The notes under the pieces were generated by a model. It saw only the letters and a list, made by a program, of their open reading frames with translations. It was not told the DNA's origin and made no database searches. A stretch of 64,000 nucleotides of DNA from Clarkia xantiana subsp. parviflora (lineage: Eukaryota; Streptophyta; Magnoliopsida; Myrtales; Onagraceae), in assembly GCA_036873135.1 (NCBI GenBank), contig JAPTYO010000018.1, positions 4,464,001 to 4,528,000 of the forward strand, in the 5' to 3' direction. The position numbers were made by a program, and so were the translations under genes. Within the stretch, counting starts at the first letter, position 1. Each line of letters starts with the position of its first letter. Shown in pieces: positions 20,093 through 31,839 of the stretch.

Positions 20093-22075
20093 ACCATCAT
20101 TGTCATCCTGCTCCATTTCGATCAAGAATTCGTTTGTTTTGATTTCACCGAGCGTTAAAAATTCGTCCTCAAGGAATGTAACGTCTCATGCTCGACCACG
20201 GCACAATTAACCCAAGCTAATTTGAACATGTATCCTCTAAGAGAAGTTGTCGTACTCTTGATCTGAATACTTGTTTAATGCGCAAATTAATGTCGCATGA
20301 TGATAAGCTTTACCTTGCTATCATTCCTTTTTTAGCTTTTATAGCGTCGTGTTTGACCGATTTTATTAGAACATAGTTCTACATTGATGTTAGTCAACCG
20401 CCTTTTATTCCATAGGGAACGTCGGTTGTTGAACTCTAACATAATGTTTTCAAACCATGCCTGTTGAAGTGTTTTATCGATATGAATGCCTTGCCAGACT
20501 TGTCGTTCAAGGCATTTAGTGGGAGAATCATTTTACCGACATCATCCTTTTCATTTGCTAATTCATCTCAAAGACTTATCCATCTCGGAACTGTGCATTG
20601 GGCTTTCGCCTTATGCGTCAGTTGATACTTTACGAGTTCGTGGTAGCTTGTAAAGCATACCTCTTTTCGTCGTATAAGTATTAAATGAGTTATTCCCAAA
20701 GGGAGGCAAATGAAAATACAACATTCATTCATTAAAACACTTCATCGTTAAATTCGTACTCTGAAACGATGTGTTCCGTCTTTCGAGGTACACGCGCGCG
20801 TGGCGCCTTTTTCAGGTTTAACACATGGTATAAACCGTTACGTTTTCAAAATTTAAATTGATTTAATCCAATCGGTTTCGTACATGTTTATCATTACGGC
20901 ATATTTATTTCATGGAGTACTAACAAATAAGGAAACTAAATCTTTCGATCTAGCTACGCTATCGATGGGTTTATTCAGTTCAGTTGTCCCGACTGAGATG
21001 ACGGGGTATATGAATCGTTTCGTTTTATTCGACCACTTTTACCTAGCCGAAATTTTGGTTCTAACCCGTGTGTTTGTATTTTCGTTTCGGATTGTTCCCT
21101 TTGACGGGACCGTTAATTGATAAGTAAATCGATCTTCGAATCGAGCAACAATTACTTCATTCAATAACTCTGAATCTCGAAATAACCAAAATTTTAGTTA
21201 CTCAAACGAACAACGAACGATAAATGAAAATGGTATGGTTCTTGATCTGAAGATCGCGTATTTGATCCTTGCTTTTCGCATAGATAGTCGAGAACTTTGA
21301 GTCATGTTGAACATCACATCTGAGTAAATTCACGAGTGAATCACATCAAATGATTTATGTTCATATAAAATATTTTACAGCTTTATACTCATGACATATG
21401 AGGCATACTTGGGATGCACTTTATCAACGGGGTTTAACCCACCGGATTATCGTATAGGACCTATTCGGTCCAGGTCTCTTCATGATATGCGGATCATGGT
21501 TGGCTTCTTTCGACCCACTATGGTGAGCAGTAAAGGTTGTCCCTTCACTGCTGTGGTTACTATACTTGACTAGACTCGTGTAAGTAAATCCCGTCAACGT
21601 CAGACAACAATATACATCTTTTCCATGTTTACCTTTCATCGCGAAGGTCTCGAGCGGCTTTTACACCAGCATCCATGGAAAGAGAGAATACCTTCACATT
21701 CAACTAAAACATTTCTAGCTTTAACATCCTTGCTTCCACCGAGGCGGATGCAAAGGGATACCAAGCTGTAGCAATTTCTGGTTGCAATTGAAGTCTTCTT
21801 CAACCCCTTTGTGCAAGGTTGAATGTATCACCACATACGCGTTCAAATCATCAAAGAACCTACTCCCATTCTTTGGGGAAACAAATTATCACATCCATCT
21901 CTCATTGTCAAAATAATACAGACTACTATATTCATCCTTAGTTGTCATCTCCGCTTTTCGAAATCGTAGTAGTGAGTTTGGCACATACTCCTTTTATTCA
22001 TCATAATTTGTGAGGAATGTCGAATCGCGCTCATTCAACCAACTCATACGAACATATTGATAATCATGCATAATC
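20093..22075 (-). other. Degenerate Copia-B internal region
   Basis: Matches Copia-A 400-1300 and Copia-C 63715-63840 in short blocks (integrase-RT linker and upstream). No frame stays open. Identification rests on these shared blocks only. Confidence 0.55.
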
Positions 22076-22510
22076 AGTGAGACAATAACATTTTGAGAAA
22101 GAATTGCATATATCGGATATCTATTAAGATGTAATACGAAAAATTATGATTCCTCTGCCATCTAAACAAACCGACCGCCAGTAAATCGAGGGAAGGGGGT
22201 TTGTGAATGAGTTCACATTATCGCCGCCTTCAATCCAATAGATCGGTCTTTTAAAGCAGTTTTATTCGCAAATCACCGAAACGGGAATTTCTAAATAAGC
22301 ATACCCGATCTTGGCTTTCCCAATGGCCTTTTTGTTTTTGAAAAATATTTCCATGAATTTAAGCATGCATACACAATTCTACTTCACAAGCAAATCATCA
22401 TAGCAAGCCAAATTCATCATACAAACCACATATCATGCATACGCGTCATGCGTCTAATGTTCCGAGGAACTCATGCTTTCATATAAATAATTCTACTTTA
22501 CAAATAATTT
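22076..22510 (-). other. Copia-B leader fragment
   Basis: Similar to 13490-13870 in Copia-A: TGATTCCTCTGCCATCTAA versus TGATTCCTCAGACATCTAA, GATCTTGGCTTTCC, and TGCGTCTAATGTTCCGAGGA. Similarity ends abruptly near 22510. Confidence 0.6.
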
Positions 22511-23286
22511 TTAATTACGCCCTTTCAATACTCGATTCACGGATTTGCCAATTTATCGTTAAGTAATTATCAACCACAAATCGATTCTAAATAAAATAAA
22601 AACCTAAGAACATTAACAATTATCACGACTACTCATAACAAAACGCAACCTAACATGTTGAATATGTACGTAATTAACCCCTATTTATTTGACTAATGTT
22701 AACCTAATTAAATATATTGACGAAAGAAAAACTAATAAAATATATTCTAACTACCTTAATATAATAATGATATGTGAAAAAGGGAATAATATATTGAATA
22801 AAACCAATCAGCCGAACCTTACTTACATGCAGGAATGGACAAAAGGAAATTTGAACTAGAGGACTACGAGCTAAGCCTGAGTGCCGTGGGTTCTGACCTG
22901 ATGTTGCCGGGATTAATTCTTCGTCGGAGCTGTGGAACTAAGGGCAGCGGTGCAACTTGGAAATTAATGGTGGCACTGAAGCAAGGATGGGCGCAGTCGA
23001 TGGAGCTCGAACGGGTCAGCGAGCAGGGAGGATCGTTGTTGGAAACACAGTGGCTGAAGTGGAGCGCGGTGGCGACTGGTCGGACCAAGGAGCGGGCCGG
23101 AGACACCTCACTGATGATTTACAAAACAATCATCTTCTTTCTTCGTCGTTGTCTGTCTCCCAAGATTCAGGCGATGGATGTGAGGAAAACGGCGACAGAG
23201 CGTTGGGTCAATCGTCAACCGAACGGAGTGGGGTAGAGCTAGCTAGAGGAGGCCGGGCAAGATTGGGACAACCGGAGGGTTATGAC
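22511..23286. other. Unassigned segment, AT-rich then GC-rich, split by Gypsy-3
   Basis: 22511-22830 is AT-rich with no ORF. From about 22835 base composition changes sharply; 22835-23236 is open on plus (133 codons), but nothing in it is recognisable and the minus strand is also open. The same GC-rich texture continues after Gypsy-3 at 34578-34920, so the two pieces were once contiguous. It could be a former gene 5' end or part of a retroelement leader. Confidence 0.4.
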
Positions 23287-24269
23287 TGTTGCGTCCGGAT
23301 TGAACAAGGTCGCGAGGACGCGTCTGATCGCGTGGTTGTGCGGGCCTTTGTAACCCTTCCGTTAGGAGGAGGTTGGGCCACTGACGAGTGTTCAGGCTTG
23401 CTCCCGTAAGAAGTCTGTGTCTCGGTATGGCTGTGACTCGGCAAGGTTGTGACCCGGCGAGGTTGTGACCCGGCAAGGTTGTGACCCGGCAAGGTTGTGA
23501 CTCGGAAAGGTTGTGACCCGGCAGGGTTGTGACCCGGCAAGGTTGTGACCCGGCGAGGCTGTGACCCGGCAAGGTTGTGACACGGCAAGGTTGTGACCCG
23601 GCAAGGTTGTGACTCGGAAAGGTTGTGATCCGGCAAGGTTGTGACCCGGCAAGGTTGTGACCCGGCGAGGCTGTGACCCGGCAAGGTTGTGACCCGGACG
23701 TCGGATCCTGCACAAAGGACCAATGCTAGCACAGAGAGGGGGGGGGGTGGTGCTAGCGGAGCCCTCTCCGATGCTTAAGTCACTATAGTGGCAAAAAGGT
23801 AATTTCTAGAGAGAGAGAATTTCTAGAGAGAAGTCAGAGCTCAAAATACCAAAGTTGGGCAAATGAGAGAATGAAATCAAAATGGGTGGCCAAGACCTCC
23901 TATTTATAGGCTTTCTTGGGACCGGACCCGGTTTTAGAGCGGTTTGATGACGGTTCAAGATCAAGCGGTAACCGTCATTCATATTGGTAATGTGCGAACT
24001 TGACTTCTCTACACGCAACGGTAATCGCGGATACGGTGGTCGCGCGATACCCGTAAGGTAATCCGGACCTCGTCGAATTTGGGCAATTCGGCGAGGTCCG
24101 GATGTCCGGGTTGCTTTATGCAACCCGGAGGTCCGGTCCGGACGCGCGTAAGGGCGCTTCCGGACCGTTTTGATGCCGTGGGAGATGCTTTTAAACCGAG
24201 ATGTAATTTTCGACACGTTTACGAGGCCCGAAATGTAAACACGAACCCGAATTGGACATTTATCCATCA
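23287..24269 (-). repeat. Gypsy-3 3' LTR (left copy)
   Basis: 983 bp, TGATGG...CAACA on minus. The minisatellite of 16-bp units (GGTTGTGACCCGGCAA) spans about 23430-23700, shorter than in the other LTR. TATA-like TATAAATA on minus at 23901-23908. Confidence 0.93.
23430..23700. repeat. 16-bp minisatellite in Gypsy-3 left LTR
   Basis: About 17 units of GGTTGTGACCCGGCAA with single-base variants (CGAG, TCGG). Because 16 is not a multiple of three, all frames read the same peptide motif in turn (GSQPCRVTTL types); these ORFs are not genes. Confidence 0.92.
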
Positions 24270-24270
24270 C

Positions 24271-24281
24271 TTGCCCCCGAG
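24271..24281 (-). other. Gypsy-3 polypurine tract
   Basis: ACTCGGGGGCAA on minus directly precedes the 3' LTR. Similar to the tracts of Gypsy-1 and Gypsy-2. Confidence 0.75.
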
Positions 24282-25680
24282 TCAAGTAACGGTTTAAAAC
24301 CTTTCTTGACTCTATTTTAAGTTAGGATATTTGTCCAATTTGAGTTTGACGCTAACCTTTCGGATTTGATCGTTGGTCGGACGCAAGCATTTTGATTTCG
24401 TCCGTCGCTTGATTTTCCGGCCGAATGACTTTATTTCCTATCATCATGGTTAGTGCAATAGGAAATGTATATGCGCGAATATGATTGTCGTCGGAGACAT
24501 GAGCAAATGGTAATGCGCTATGCGATCATGTATCTATCCATATGCGTACATAAGTAATAGTCATGGCAAGATTGTAATTACGCAATGCAAGAAGTAGAAA
24601 TCGTATGCTTCTAAAATGACTAAGTGATTACCGAATCATGAATTATGTGATTGCAACATACGAGTATAGTAATGGACTTGATACGTGCAATGTCAAGACA
24701 TGTATAGGAATAGATATTTTAGAAGGAGAGGGTAGAGTATACCGTAGGGGCTTAGTCTTGAGTGTAGGTAAACTAATCCTTTGATCCTTATCCACAAAGC
24801 ATCTCTTTGGGATTAGTAAATACACACATCCCCATTTATCCTTCCAGCATCCTAGGAATTCATCATTCCACTCCCTTTGCAGGTAATTCATTCATCCTTT
24901 CCCGAAATTGCTTTTGTGTGCAAAATTTCTTTGCCGTCGTGGAGCTTAGATACGTTTTGACAGTTTCGAGTCTGATTTTTGGCTTGTTTTTGGAAGTTGA
25001 CACCACCATTCGACTCGGTTCGTCGCAAGGATTCCAGCGCCGCCTTCGGGGCCGCCAGAAGCCTCCGCACGCGCCCTCACGCGCCGCCGCAAGTGGAGCG
25101 GCTTCGCCGGCGCGTGTGGCCCACGCGCCGCCTTCCCGGGCTCGCCTCGTTTCGGTCCACACCTTTCCGGAATCTTCTCGACGAGGGGAGTCCATTGGAA
25201 TACCTTTCGTCACGTTTTGAGGTACTTTGGAAACTCGAATTCTTAGGACAGCTTCGACTTGAATGTCGATGTCACCGTGTTGTTGCTTGTTTAATTCGTT
25301 TTTCGTTGTCGATATGTGGGACTGCTTGTTGATGTTTATACGTCGAGTAATTGCTGATTGATTGCCATCATTATCGTCGTTTGTCCATAATTTAGGCGAT
25401 TTTCCATTTCCATGGGTGTTTTGATGTAGAATTCCCCGTATCTTCGCGTAGAAGCTTTTTAGTCGATATGCATGATTTTCCTTCTTGGTGGGTTTTTGGT
25501 TGACGGGGATTGCCCAATAACTTTAGGCGTAGTCACTTGTCGTCTTGATGCCTTAGAGAAAAATTCCCCTTAAGCGTTGCCACGTTCGATCCTTACGGCT
25601 TGTCGCGTTAATTCCACCGTTTGCATGATAGCTCCTTAAGACGTTAGTCCTTTCTATGGTACATACCAACTATACTATGC
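24282..25680. other. Gypsy-3 3' internal region, no supported gene
   Basis: AT-rich to 24980, then a GC-rich island (about 25010-25160) with overlapping ORFs on both strands and no recognisable domain. The sequence between 25680 and 25830 already contains isolated GATACGCGCGTTGATGTT units, the seed of the array at 26364. Confidence 0.45.
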
Positions 25681-25989
25681 GCGTGGAACTTGGCTACGTG
25701 CGTTGACTTTTTGATACGTGCGTTGACTTTTTATACGCGCGTTGACTTTGATACGCGCATTGATGTTGATACGTACGTTGATGTTGATACACGCGTTGAT
25801 GTTGATACGCGCGTTGATGTTGATAGTTGAGCGTCAGGTATAGACTGTTGGTTATTACCTGCAAGTATGCTAAAACACTTAGGAAATATTTAAACGATAT
25901 CTAATGCTTGTTACCATAGATGTCGTTGTATGAGCTTTGTCGATGAGCGTCGTAGGTGTGCTTAAGGGGCATGGCTACTCGTTGTATGC

Positions 25990-26360
25990 AATCCATCTTT
26001 GTTGACATGTATGTGCGTACATGGCAATACTTAGAAAATATTCTCCCCTTGTCGACATGCATCCTCGTCGACATGTATGTACGTACATGGAAACACTTAG
26101 AAGATATTTTCTCCTTGTTGACATGCAACCTTGTCGACATGTATGTACGTACATGGAAACACTTAGAAAATATTCCCCCCTTGTCGACATGCATCCTCGT
26201 CGACATGCATGTACGTACATGGAAACACTTAGAAAATATTCTCCCCTTGTCGACATGTATCCTCGTCGACATGCATTTATGTACATGGAAACACTTAGAA
26301 AATATTTTCTACTTGTCGACATGCATCCTCGTCGACATGTATGTACGTACATGGGAACAT
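25990..26360. repeat. 66-bp tandem array in Gypsy-3
   Basis: About five and a half units with the pieces CTTGTCGACATGCATCCTCG, TCGACATGTATGTACGTACA and GGAAACACTTAGAAAATATT. GTACGTAC palindrome in each unit. Period confirmed by CCTTGT at 26047, 26113 and 26179. Confidence 0.9.
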
Positions 26361-26363
26361 GAT

Positions 26364-27150
26364 ACGCGCGTTAACTTTGATACGCGCATTGATGTTGATA
26401 TGCGCGTTAACCTTGATACGCGCGTTGATGTTGATATGCGCGTTAACCTTGATACGCGCGTTGATGTTGATATGCGCGTTAACCTTGATACGCGTATTGA
26501 TGTTGATACGCGCGTTAACCTTGATACGCGCGTTGATGTTGATACGCGCGTTAACCTTGATACGCGCGTTGATGTTGATATGCGCGTTAACCTTGATACG
26601 CGCATTGATGTTGATACGCGCGTTAACTTTGATACGCGTATTGATGTTGATACGCGCGTTAACCTTGATACGCGCGTTGATGTTGATACGCGCATTAACC
26701 TTGATACGCGTGTTGATGTTGATATGCGCGTTAACCTTGATACGCGCATTGATGTTGATACGCGCGTTAACTTTGATACGCGTATTGATGTTGATATGCG
26801 CGTTAACCTTGATACGCGCGTTGATGTTGATACGCGCGTTAACCTTGATACGTGCGTTGATGTTGATATGCGCGTTAACCTTGATACGTGCATTGATGTT
26901 GATACGCGCGTTAACTTTGATACGCGTATTGATGTTGATATGCGCGTTAACCTTGATACCCGCATTGATGTTGATACGCGCGTTAACTTTGATACGCGCG
27001 TTGATGTTGATACGCGCGTTAACCTTGATACGTGTATTGATGTTGATACGCGTGTTAACCTTGATAAGCGCGTTGATGTTGATACGCGCGTTAACCTTGA
27101 TACGCGCGTTGATGTTGATATGCGCGTTAACCTTGATACGCGCATTGATC
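26364..27150. repeat. 36-bp tandem array (two 18-bp halves) in Gypsy-3
   Basis: About 22 copies of the pair GATACGCGCGTTAACCTT and GATACGCGCGTTGATGTT, with variants at ACGCG/ATGCG. The 18-bp period keeps several frames open for more than 270 codons on both strands, so the long ORFs here are products of periodicity. Rich in CpG and in the palindrome ACGCGCGT. Confidence 0.95.
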
Positions 27151-28189
27151 TGTTGAAGAGGTTGCCCCCCTTGCTCGATGCTTGTTACTTGTTGCATGAA
27201 GACTAATAAGTCTTGTACGGAGCGTTTGTTGCATAAGTGCTTGAACAAGTGTTGGTGCGTGTTTGCACACTGACCGGATTGTTGATAGCACTTTCCAGGA
27301 TATCATTGGCTTGCAGTTTCTGTTCTTAGCATAATTCTCGGAAGATCCGACGCAGGGGCGCGTTCCTCGAGCGATCCTTAGTTCTTTATGCTGAGCATGA
27401 CCGTGCTAACTCTTTCTTGTGATAAGAGAAATAGAGTTGAGGGTTGTGTAGTGGCGTCTTCTGCCCCCCGGTCGAGGGACCGGTCCAAGGAGGAGCGTTA
27501 CTCCTACTGAGATAAGTGTTTGTTGATTGTTGATTGTCGCCCTTATGTTGAAGAGCTATGTTGTGCTGAATGTTGAAACAATCATTCTTGCATTTGTTGT
27601 TGATATTATGAACTCTTTGCCATAAGTCCTTAGAGATGATGTAGTCTCTTGGTTGCTGTTGGGCTATTTGCTTCCAGCATGTTGAACCCTTTGTGAATGG
27701 GTTGATGTTGACAATTCTTTGTTCATGCTTTTGCTTGCATGTTATTTCGTCACCTGGACCTGTTTTCAATAGTAATTATGTGATAACTTGTTAGTAATAT
27801 TTCATACCTTGAGTTATGCTTTGGACTTGAGAGATAGGATATATATCCTTAAATGATGAACATGATGTCCGTAGTTGCGACTATATGTCGCGCATTGTTA
27901 AGTGTTGTGATCGCCCCTCTTGGCTAGACTCCAAGGCATGGCGAGATGGGTAGAGCATAGGATGTTGCGACTTGCGCACTATAGGTTTTGTTTGGAGATG
28001 ACGGTGGCAATTTCTGCTTGTTCCGCCGAGTCTCCGTTTATTGAATGTGGATGACTAGTATCGTAGACATAGTCCCTACAGTCGTGACCGATAGCCACTT
28101 CCTGATTGATAAGTTGAGATGTTCTCCTGATTGCTTGCCTGATGCATTATGCATATTTCCCTTCTTTCCTGAATAGCTTGCCGCTATAT
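27151..28189. other. Gypsy-3 internal region, no supported gene
   Basis: Mixed-composition sequence between two arrays. Only short ORFs without recognisable motifs. Confidence 0.4.
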
Positions 28190-28565
28190 GTGTATCAACC
28201 CGCGTTGGGGAAGCATACGTAAAAATATTATTTGAGAGATGTTATCTTGGCTAAGCAAGATACTAGTTTATACCGTCTCTTAGTTCCACTCTAAGGCGAC
28301 GTTGTACAAGACTCGACTTGTAAATTTTATGAGTTTTAAACAGGGTGCGCACCTGCCAGCGTGTATCAACCCGCGTTGGGGAAGCATACGTAAGAACATT
28401 ATTTGAGAGGAGTTATCTTGGCTAAGCAAGATACTAGTTTATACCGTCTCTTAGTTCCACTCTAAGGCGACGTTGTACAAGACTCGACTTGTAAATTTTA
28501 TGAGTTTTAAACAGGGAGCGCACCTGCCAGCGTGTATCAACCCGCGTTGGGGAAGCATACGTAAA
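28190..28565. repeat. 171-bp tandem duplication in Gypsy-3
   Basis: GTGTATCAACCCGCGTTGGG recurs at 28190, 28361 and 28532, giving two nearly identical full units and a partial third. Confidence 0.9.
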
Positions 28566-28894
28566 AACATTTTTGTTTTTGAAGAAGCATTTTGTGAACT
28601 CTAAAAAGCTTGTTGATAAAATATTTGAGAAAATATTTTGGCATTAAATGTGATACATCCAAAAAACCGTGTTGGTAAAATTTTTTGGAAAGGAGTTTGA
28701 TACATAAGATATTTGATAAAAAATTTGGCAAAAATTTTTTGGTAAAATTTTTGAAAAAATATTTGTGATACATGATTCCTGCGTCCAGGGACCATGTAAC
28801 ACTTTTTTTTGAGAATATGAATTGTGATGCATGCTTTCTGCGTCCAAGAACCATGCAACACGGTTTGAAAATCTGTAGTACGGAATTGTCATCT

Positions 28895-29185
28895 TAACCA
28901 GAGGACTTTTGCCGTATAAAACGAACCCTGATGGCGTTCGTAATATGGGAATGCCGACTAGACAGAGGACATTCGCCATAAAGAGTGCACCCTGAACCGG
29001 ATATACGCACTTGTTATAGAGTGGGGTCTTTGTCTAAACAAAGAACTTTTGCTGTATAAAACGAACCCTGATGGCGTTCGTAATATGGGAATGCCGACTA
29101 GACAGAGGACATTCGCCATAAAGAGTGCACCCTGAACCGGATATACGCACTTGTTATAGAGTGAGGTCGTTGTCTAAACAGAGAA
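28895..29185. repeat. 140-bp tandem duplication in Gypsy-3
   Basis: Units begin near 28901 and 29041; both contain ACGAACCCTGATGGCGTTCG and end at TGTTATAGAGTG. A short third start follows at about 29169. Confidence 0.88.
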
Positions 29186-29384
29186 CTTCCGTCACTTGAG
29201 GGGTGATCAGCCCCGTATACCCATCCTGTTCTGAATCCAGGGAATGGCTATGAACATGAGGATTTGCCTCTAACCAGAGATGTCACAGCATGTCCTTTTT
29301 TAGAAGTGAACATGGGGCTTGTCTTTAAAAAAGAGGATACCACAACATGCTATTTTGATAGTAGGCCTTGGCGTTATTCCAAGG

Positions 29385-29665
29385 TATTTTTGTAGTAGGT
29401 CTTGGTGTTAATCCGAGACATTGCTTGTAGCTGACGCCCTGAATAGTCGCCGTTTTGATAATAGGTCTTGGTGTTAATCCAAGATATTGCTTGTAGTTGA
29501 CGTCTTGAATAGCCGTCGTTTTGATAATAGATCTTGGTGTTAATCCAAGATATTGCTTGTAGTTGACGTCTTGAATAGCCGTCGTTTTGATAATAGATCT
29601 TGGTGTTAATCCAAGATATTGCTTGTAGTTGACGCCCTGAATAGTCGTCGTTTTGATAGTAGATC
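29385..29665. repeat. 66-bp tandem array in Gypsy-3
   Basis: About four units containing TTGGTGTTAATCCAAGATAT and GCTTGTAGTTGACG. Starts of TTGATA at 29455, 29521 and 29587 fix the period. Unrelated in sequence to the 66-bp array at 25990. Confidence 0.9.
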
Positions 29666-30244
29666 CACAGGTTGTCATTGCGGTATATAAGTTGATTGTG
29701 CACATAGCTTGATGACTTTGTGTTGCTGGCACCTTCTTGAGATAGACGCCTGTATTATTAATGGAGAAATAAACTCCTTGTTGGTGTAGATAGTAGATAT
29801 GTTGGTGTTGTATACCATAAATCCCTCCTTGAACACAATGCTTAGCTTGTATTGTTGAAGTAGATTTTTGTGCATAGGTTACTACTTGGTGTAATTCCTG
29901 AGTAGTGATCGTAGTGTAGCATGTGCTTCCAAGTTTTTGATTCCATGATGACGCCTTTCGATGTAGTCGTCAATATGAGTAGGTTGTTGTTGATGGTAAG
30001 CGTTGACATAACGCGTAATAGATTTTGTTTGCACATGGCATAATTTCTTGGATTATTGAAGTAGACAATAGGCGCGTAGTTTTGTTGCTTCGCGTTTAAT
30101 CCAAAAAATAGCGTGCAAGAGATAAGTGTGTACCTACAAACGTAGATTGACTTTATTAGATACTTGCGCGTATTTACATTGATTATACTAGAAATAGTAG
30201 GAATGCGCAAGGTAATCTAAAAGAGAGTTGTTTCTCCCGTTTCG

Positions 30245-30600
30245 TCATGGCTGGTTTGATGACGATGTCGCGTAGTTGGTTGCAACAAATCGCCTCAATG
30301 CACCTAGCGTGATGCATTCTTCAATTTCCCAGTTTAATGGTGGACACATGTTTGTGTTGTGCCCCCAAGTTTTATGGTACTTGCACCATTCTCTAATGTC
30401 GTTGCCCAAGAAAGCTGTCTCCGGGGCAAGCGGACTTGGGAGCTTGTTTTCCAGCAGGTTGACGTAAATGTCTTCGGCCACCGTGTTTAGCGGTGTGAAG
30501 ATGTTGTTGATATCAAAGCTTGCGTCTTCCTGGTTGTTCGTTTTTGCTCGAACTCATTTGTCCCAACTGAGGGGTGTACCCCACCTCAGCTCTTGCTCGC
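30245..30600 (-). pseudogene. Second gag C-terminal fragment with zinc knuckle in Gypsy-3
   Basis: Lies downstream of the protease, where pol would start. Reads FDINNIFTPLNT, then VNLLENKLPSPLAPE and the knuckle WCKYHKTWGHNTNMC (CX2HX4HX4C), then EECITLGALRRFV. This is the pre-knuckle and knuckle layout of a Tat-type gag, but the sequence differs from the element's own gag ([15 protein letters not shown]). It seems to be a fragment from another gag. No start codon of its own is certain. Confidence 0.65.
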
Positions 30601-30720
30601 ATAAGACTGCTGTCTCAAGCTTATCCTTTAGATCCGCCATGGTTTTTGTTGTTTGCCACCCATGAGTTCGTCCAAAGAGAAGGAAAGATTTGGCGTTCAT
30701 GTTTGCATAGAACACGCTTA

Positions 30721-31839
30721 TCACTTCTTCTCTTGTTGCTTTCGCGGTTGAGGCGTTGGAGGCAATTTGATGAAGTATTCCAAGATTGGCTCGTCTTCTC
30801 CCTGCTCAACGAGCCAAATCTGGTGCCATGGTGAGAACTGGATGCTTTCTTGCGGGTTCCAGATTGTAATGGCTTGTTCCATCGGTTGCTTCTTTCTTTC
30901 ATCGACCACTTTCTGCCTTTTGAAGGAATTTATCATGGCCACATGGTATTGGTTCTTTGCTCTCAAGGCATTGACGTAACAACGCCTTGCGGTTATCTGA
31001 TCGCCAAGCACTTCTCCAATCCCATGTTCTGTCGGGAACTTCATTTTTTGGTGGACGGTGGAGGGCACGATCACATAGGGATTGATCGTTGTTCGTCCCA
31101 AGATTCCGTTGTAGGCACCAAGGGATTCTACAACTACGAAAGTGACGTTGATATGCAATGCTCTCCACCCCTGGCCAAGGATGACAGGAAGTGTGATTGT
31201 ACCCAAGGGTTGTGTGGCTGCTCCTGCGAAGCTGACTAAAGAGAAGGTTCTTGGGGACAAGTCCTTGACAGATTTTCCTAGTTGCTCCAGGACTCTGACG
31301 TGTAGAATATCAGCAGAACTTCCGCCATCCACAAGAATTCTTTTCACATCGTACCCGTCAATGTCCATAGTAATGACTAAAGCATCATCGTGGGGGTAAA
31401 CGATATGCTTTAAGTCTTCCCTGGAGAATTGAATGACTGCGTCTTCTTGCTCTGGTTGTTTGCGCTTTCCGTATTTCGGCAGTGTTGCTGCTTGGGATGC
31501 ATAAATGTCCCGAGCATTAGATACGTGTCCTCCGGCGGCAGGCCCTCCGTGTATAACGTTGATTACACCTCGCTTGGCTGGCGGAGGGTTGTCATTGACC
31601 TTCTCTTTTCCCTTGTTTCCTCTTTTTGACGACTCTGGTTGAGCCTTTCTTGGGAGGTTGTTGCCCTGATCAACAAATTGCTTCAACTCACCCTTGAGGA
31701 CAAAGTTGTTGATTCGGAAGCGTAGACTGACGCAGCTATCGGCCTCATGGCCGAAGACTTCGTGGTTTTCACACCACTTGTCCTTGTCTCTTCCCAATGG
31801 GCCTTTCCTGAAGTTGTTTGGCTCCTTCCACATATTCGC
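30721..31839 (-). pseudogene. Gypsy-3 gag tail and aspartic protease
   Basis: Continues gag after a frameshift near 31840: knuckle [15 protein letters not shown], Lys-rich linker, [15 protein letters not shown], then the retropepsin-like domain with [29 protein letters not shown], and [22 protein letters not shown]. These blocks correspond one to one to Gypsy-1 and Gypsy-2 protease. The frame ends [10 protein letters not shown] then stop, without any RT. Would mature gag within the particle if expressed. Confidence 0.85.

Larger units (their letters stand above)
16561..22510 (-). mobile_element. Copia-B: decayed Ty1/copia element, 5' LTR not found
   Basis: Minus-strand relative of Copia-A. 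From left: 3' LTR (16561-17154), conserved 3' noncoding block, RNase H and RT remnants (18243-18984), a foreign AT-rich insertion (18985-20092), then degenerate internal sequence to about 22075 and a leader-like stretch to about 22510 that matches Copia-A's leader. No PBS or 5' LTR follows. No gag is recognisable. The right boundary is therefore approximate and the element is truncated or rearranged. Confidence 0.75.

Noticed and set aside
22835..23236. 133-codon ORF as a host gene
   Set aside because: No recognisable motif, the opposite strand is equally open, and it is interrupted by Gypsy-3; kept as unassigned only.
23243..23732. Three overlapping minus ORFs in the left Gypsy-3 LTR
   Set aside because: Same 16-bp minisatellite in three frames; no independent coding evidence.
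24807..25332. Overlapping GC-rich ORFs in Gypsy-3
   Set aside because: Open on both strands in a GC-rich patch, Ala/Arg-rich composition only, no domain or splice structure I can support.
25956..27248. Long ORFs on both strands (up to 416 codons) with DTRVNLDTRVDV-type repeats
   Set aside because: They come from an 18/36-bp tandem array whose period is a multiple of three; four frames are open at once and no start, promoter or domain supports a gene.
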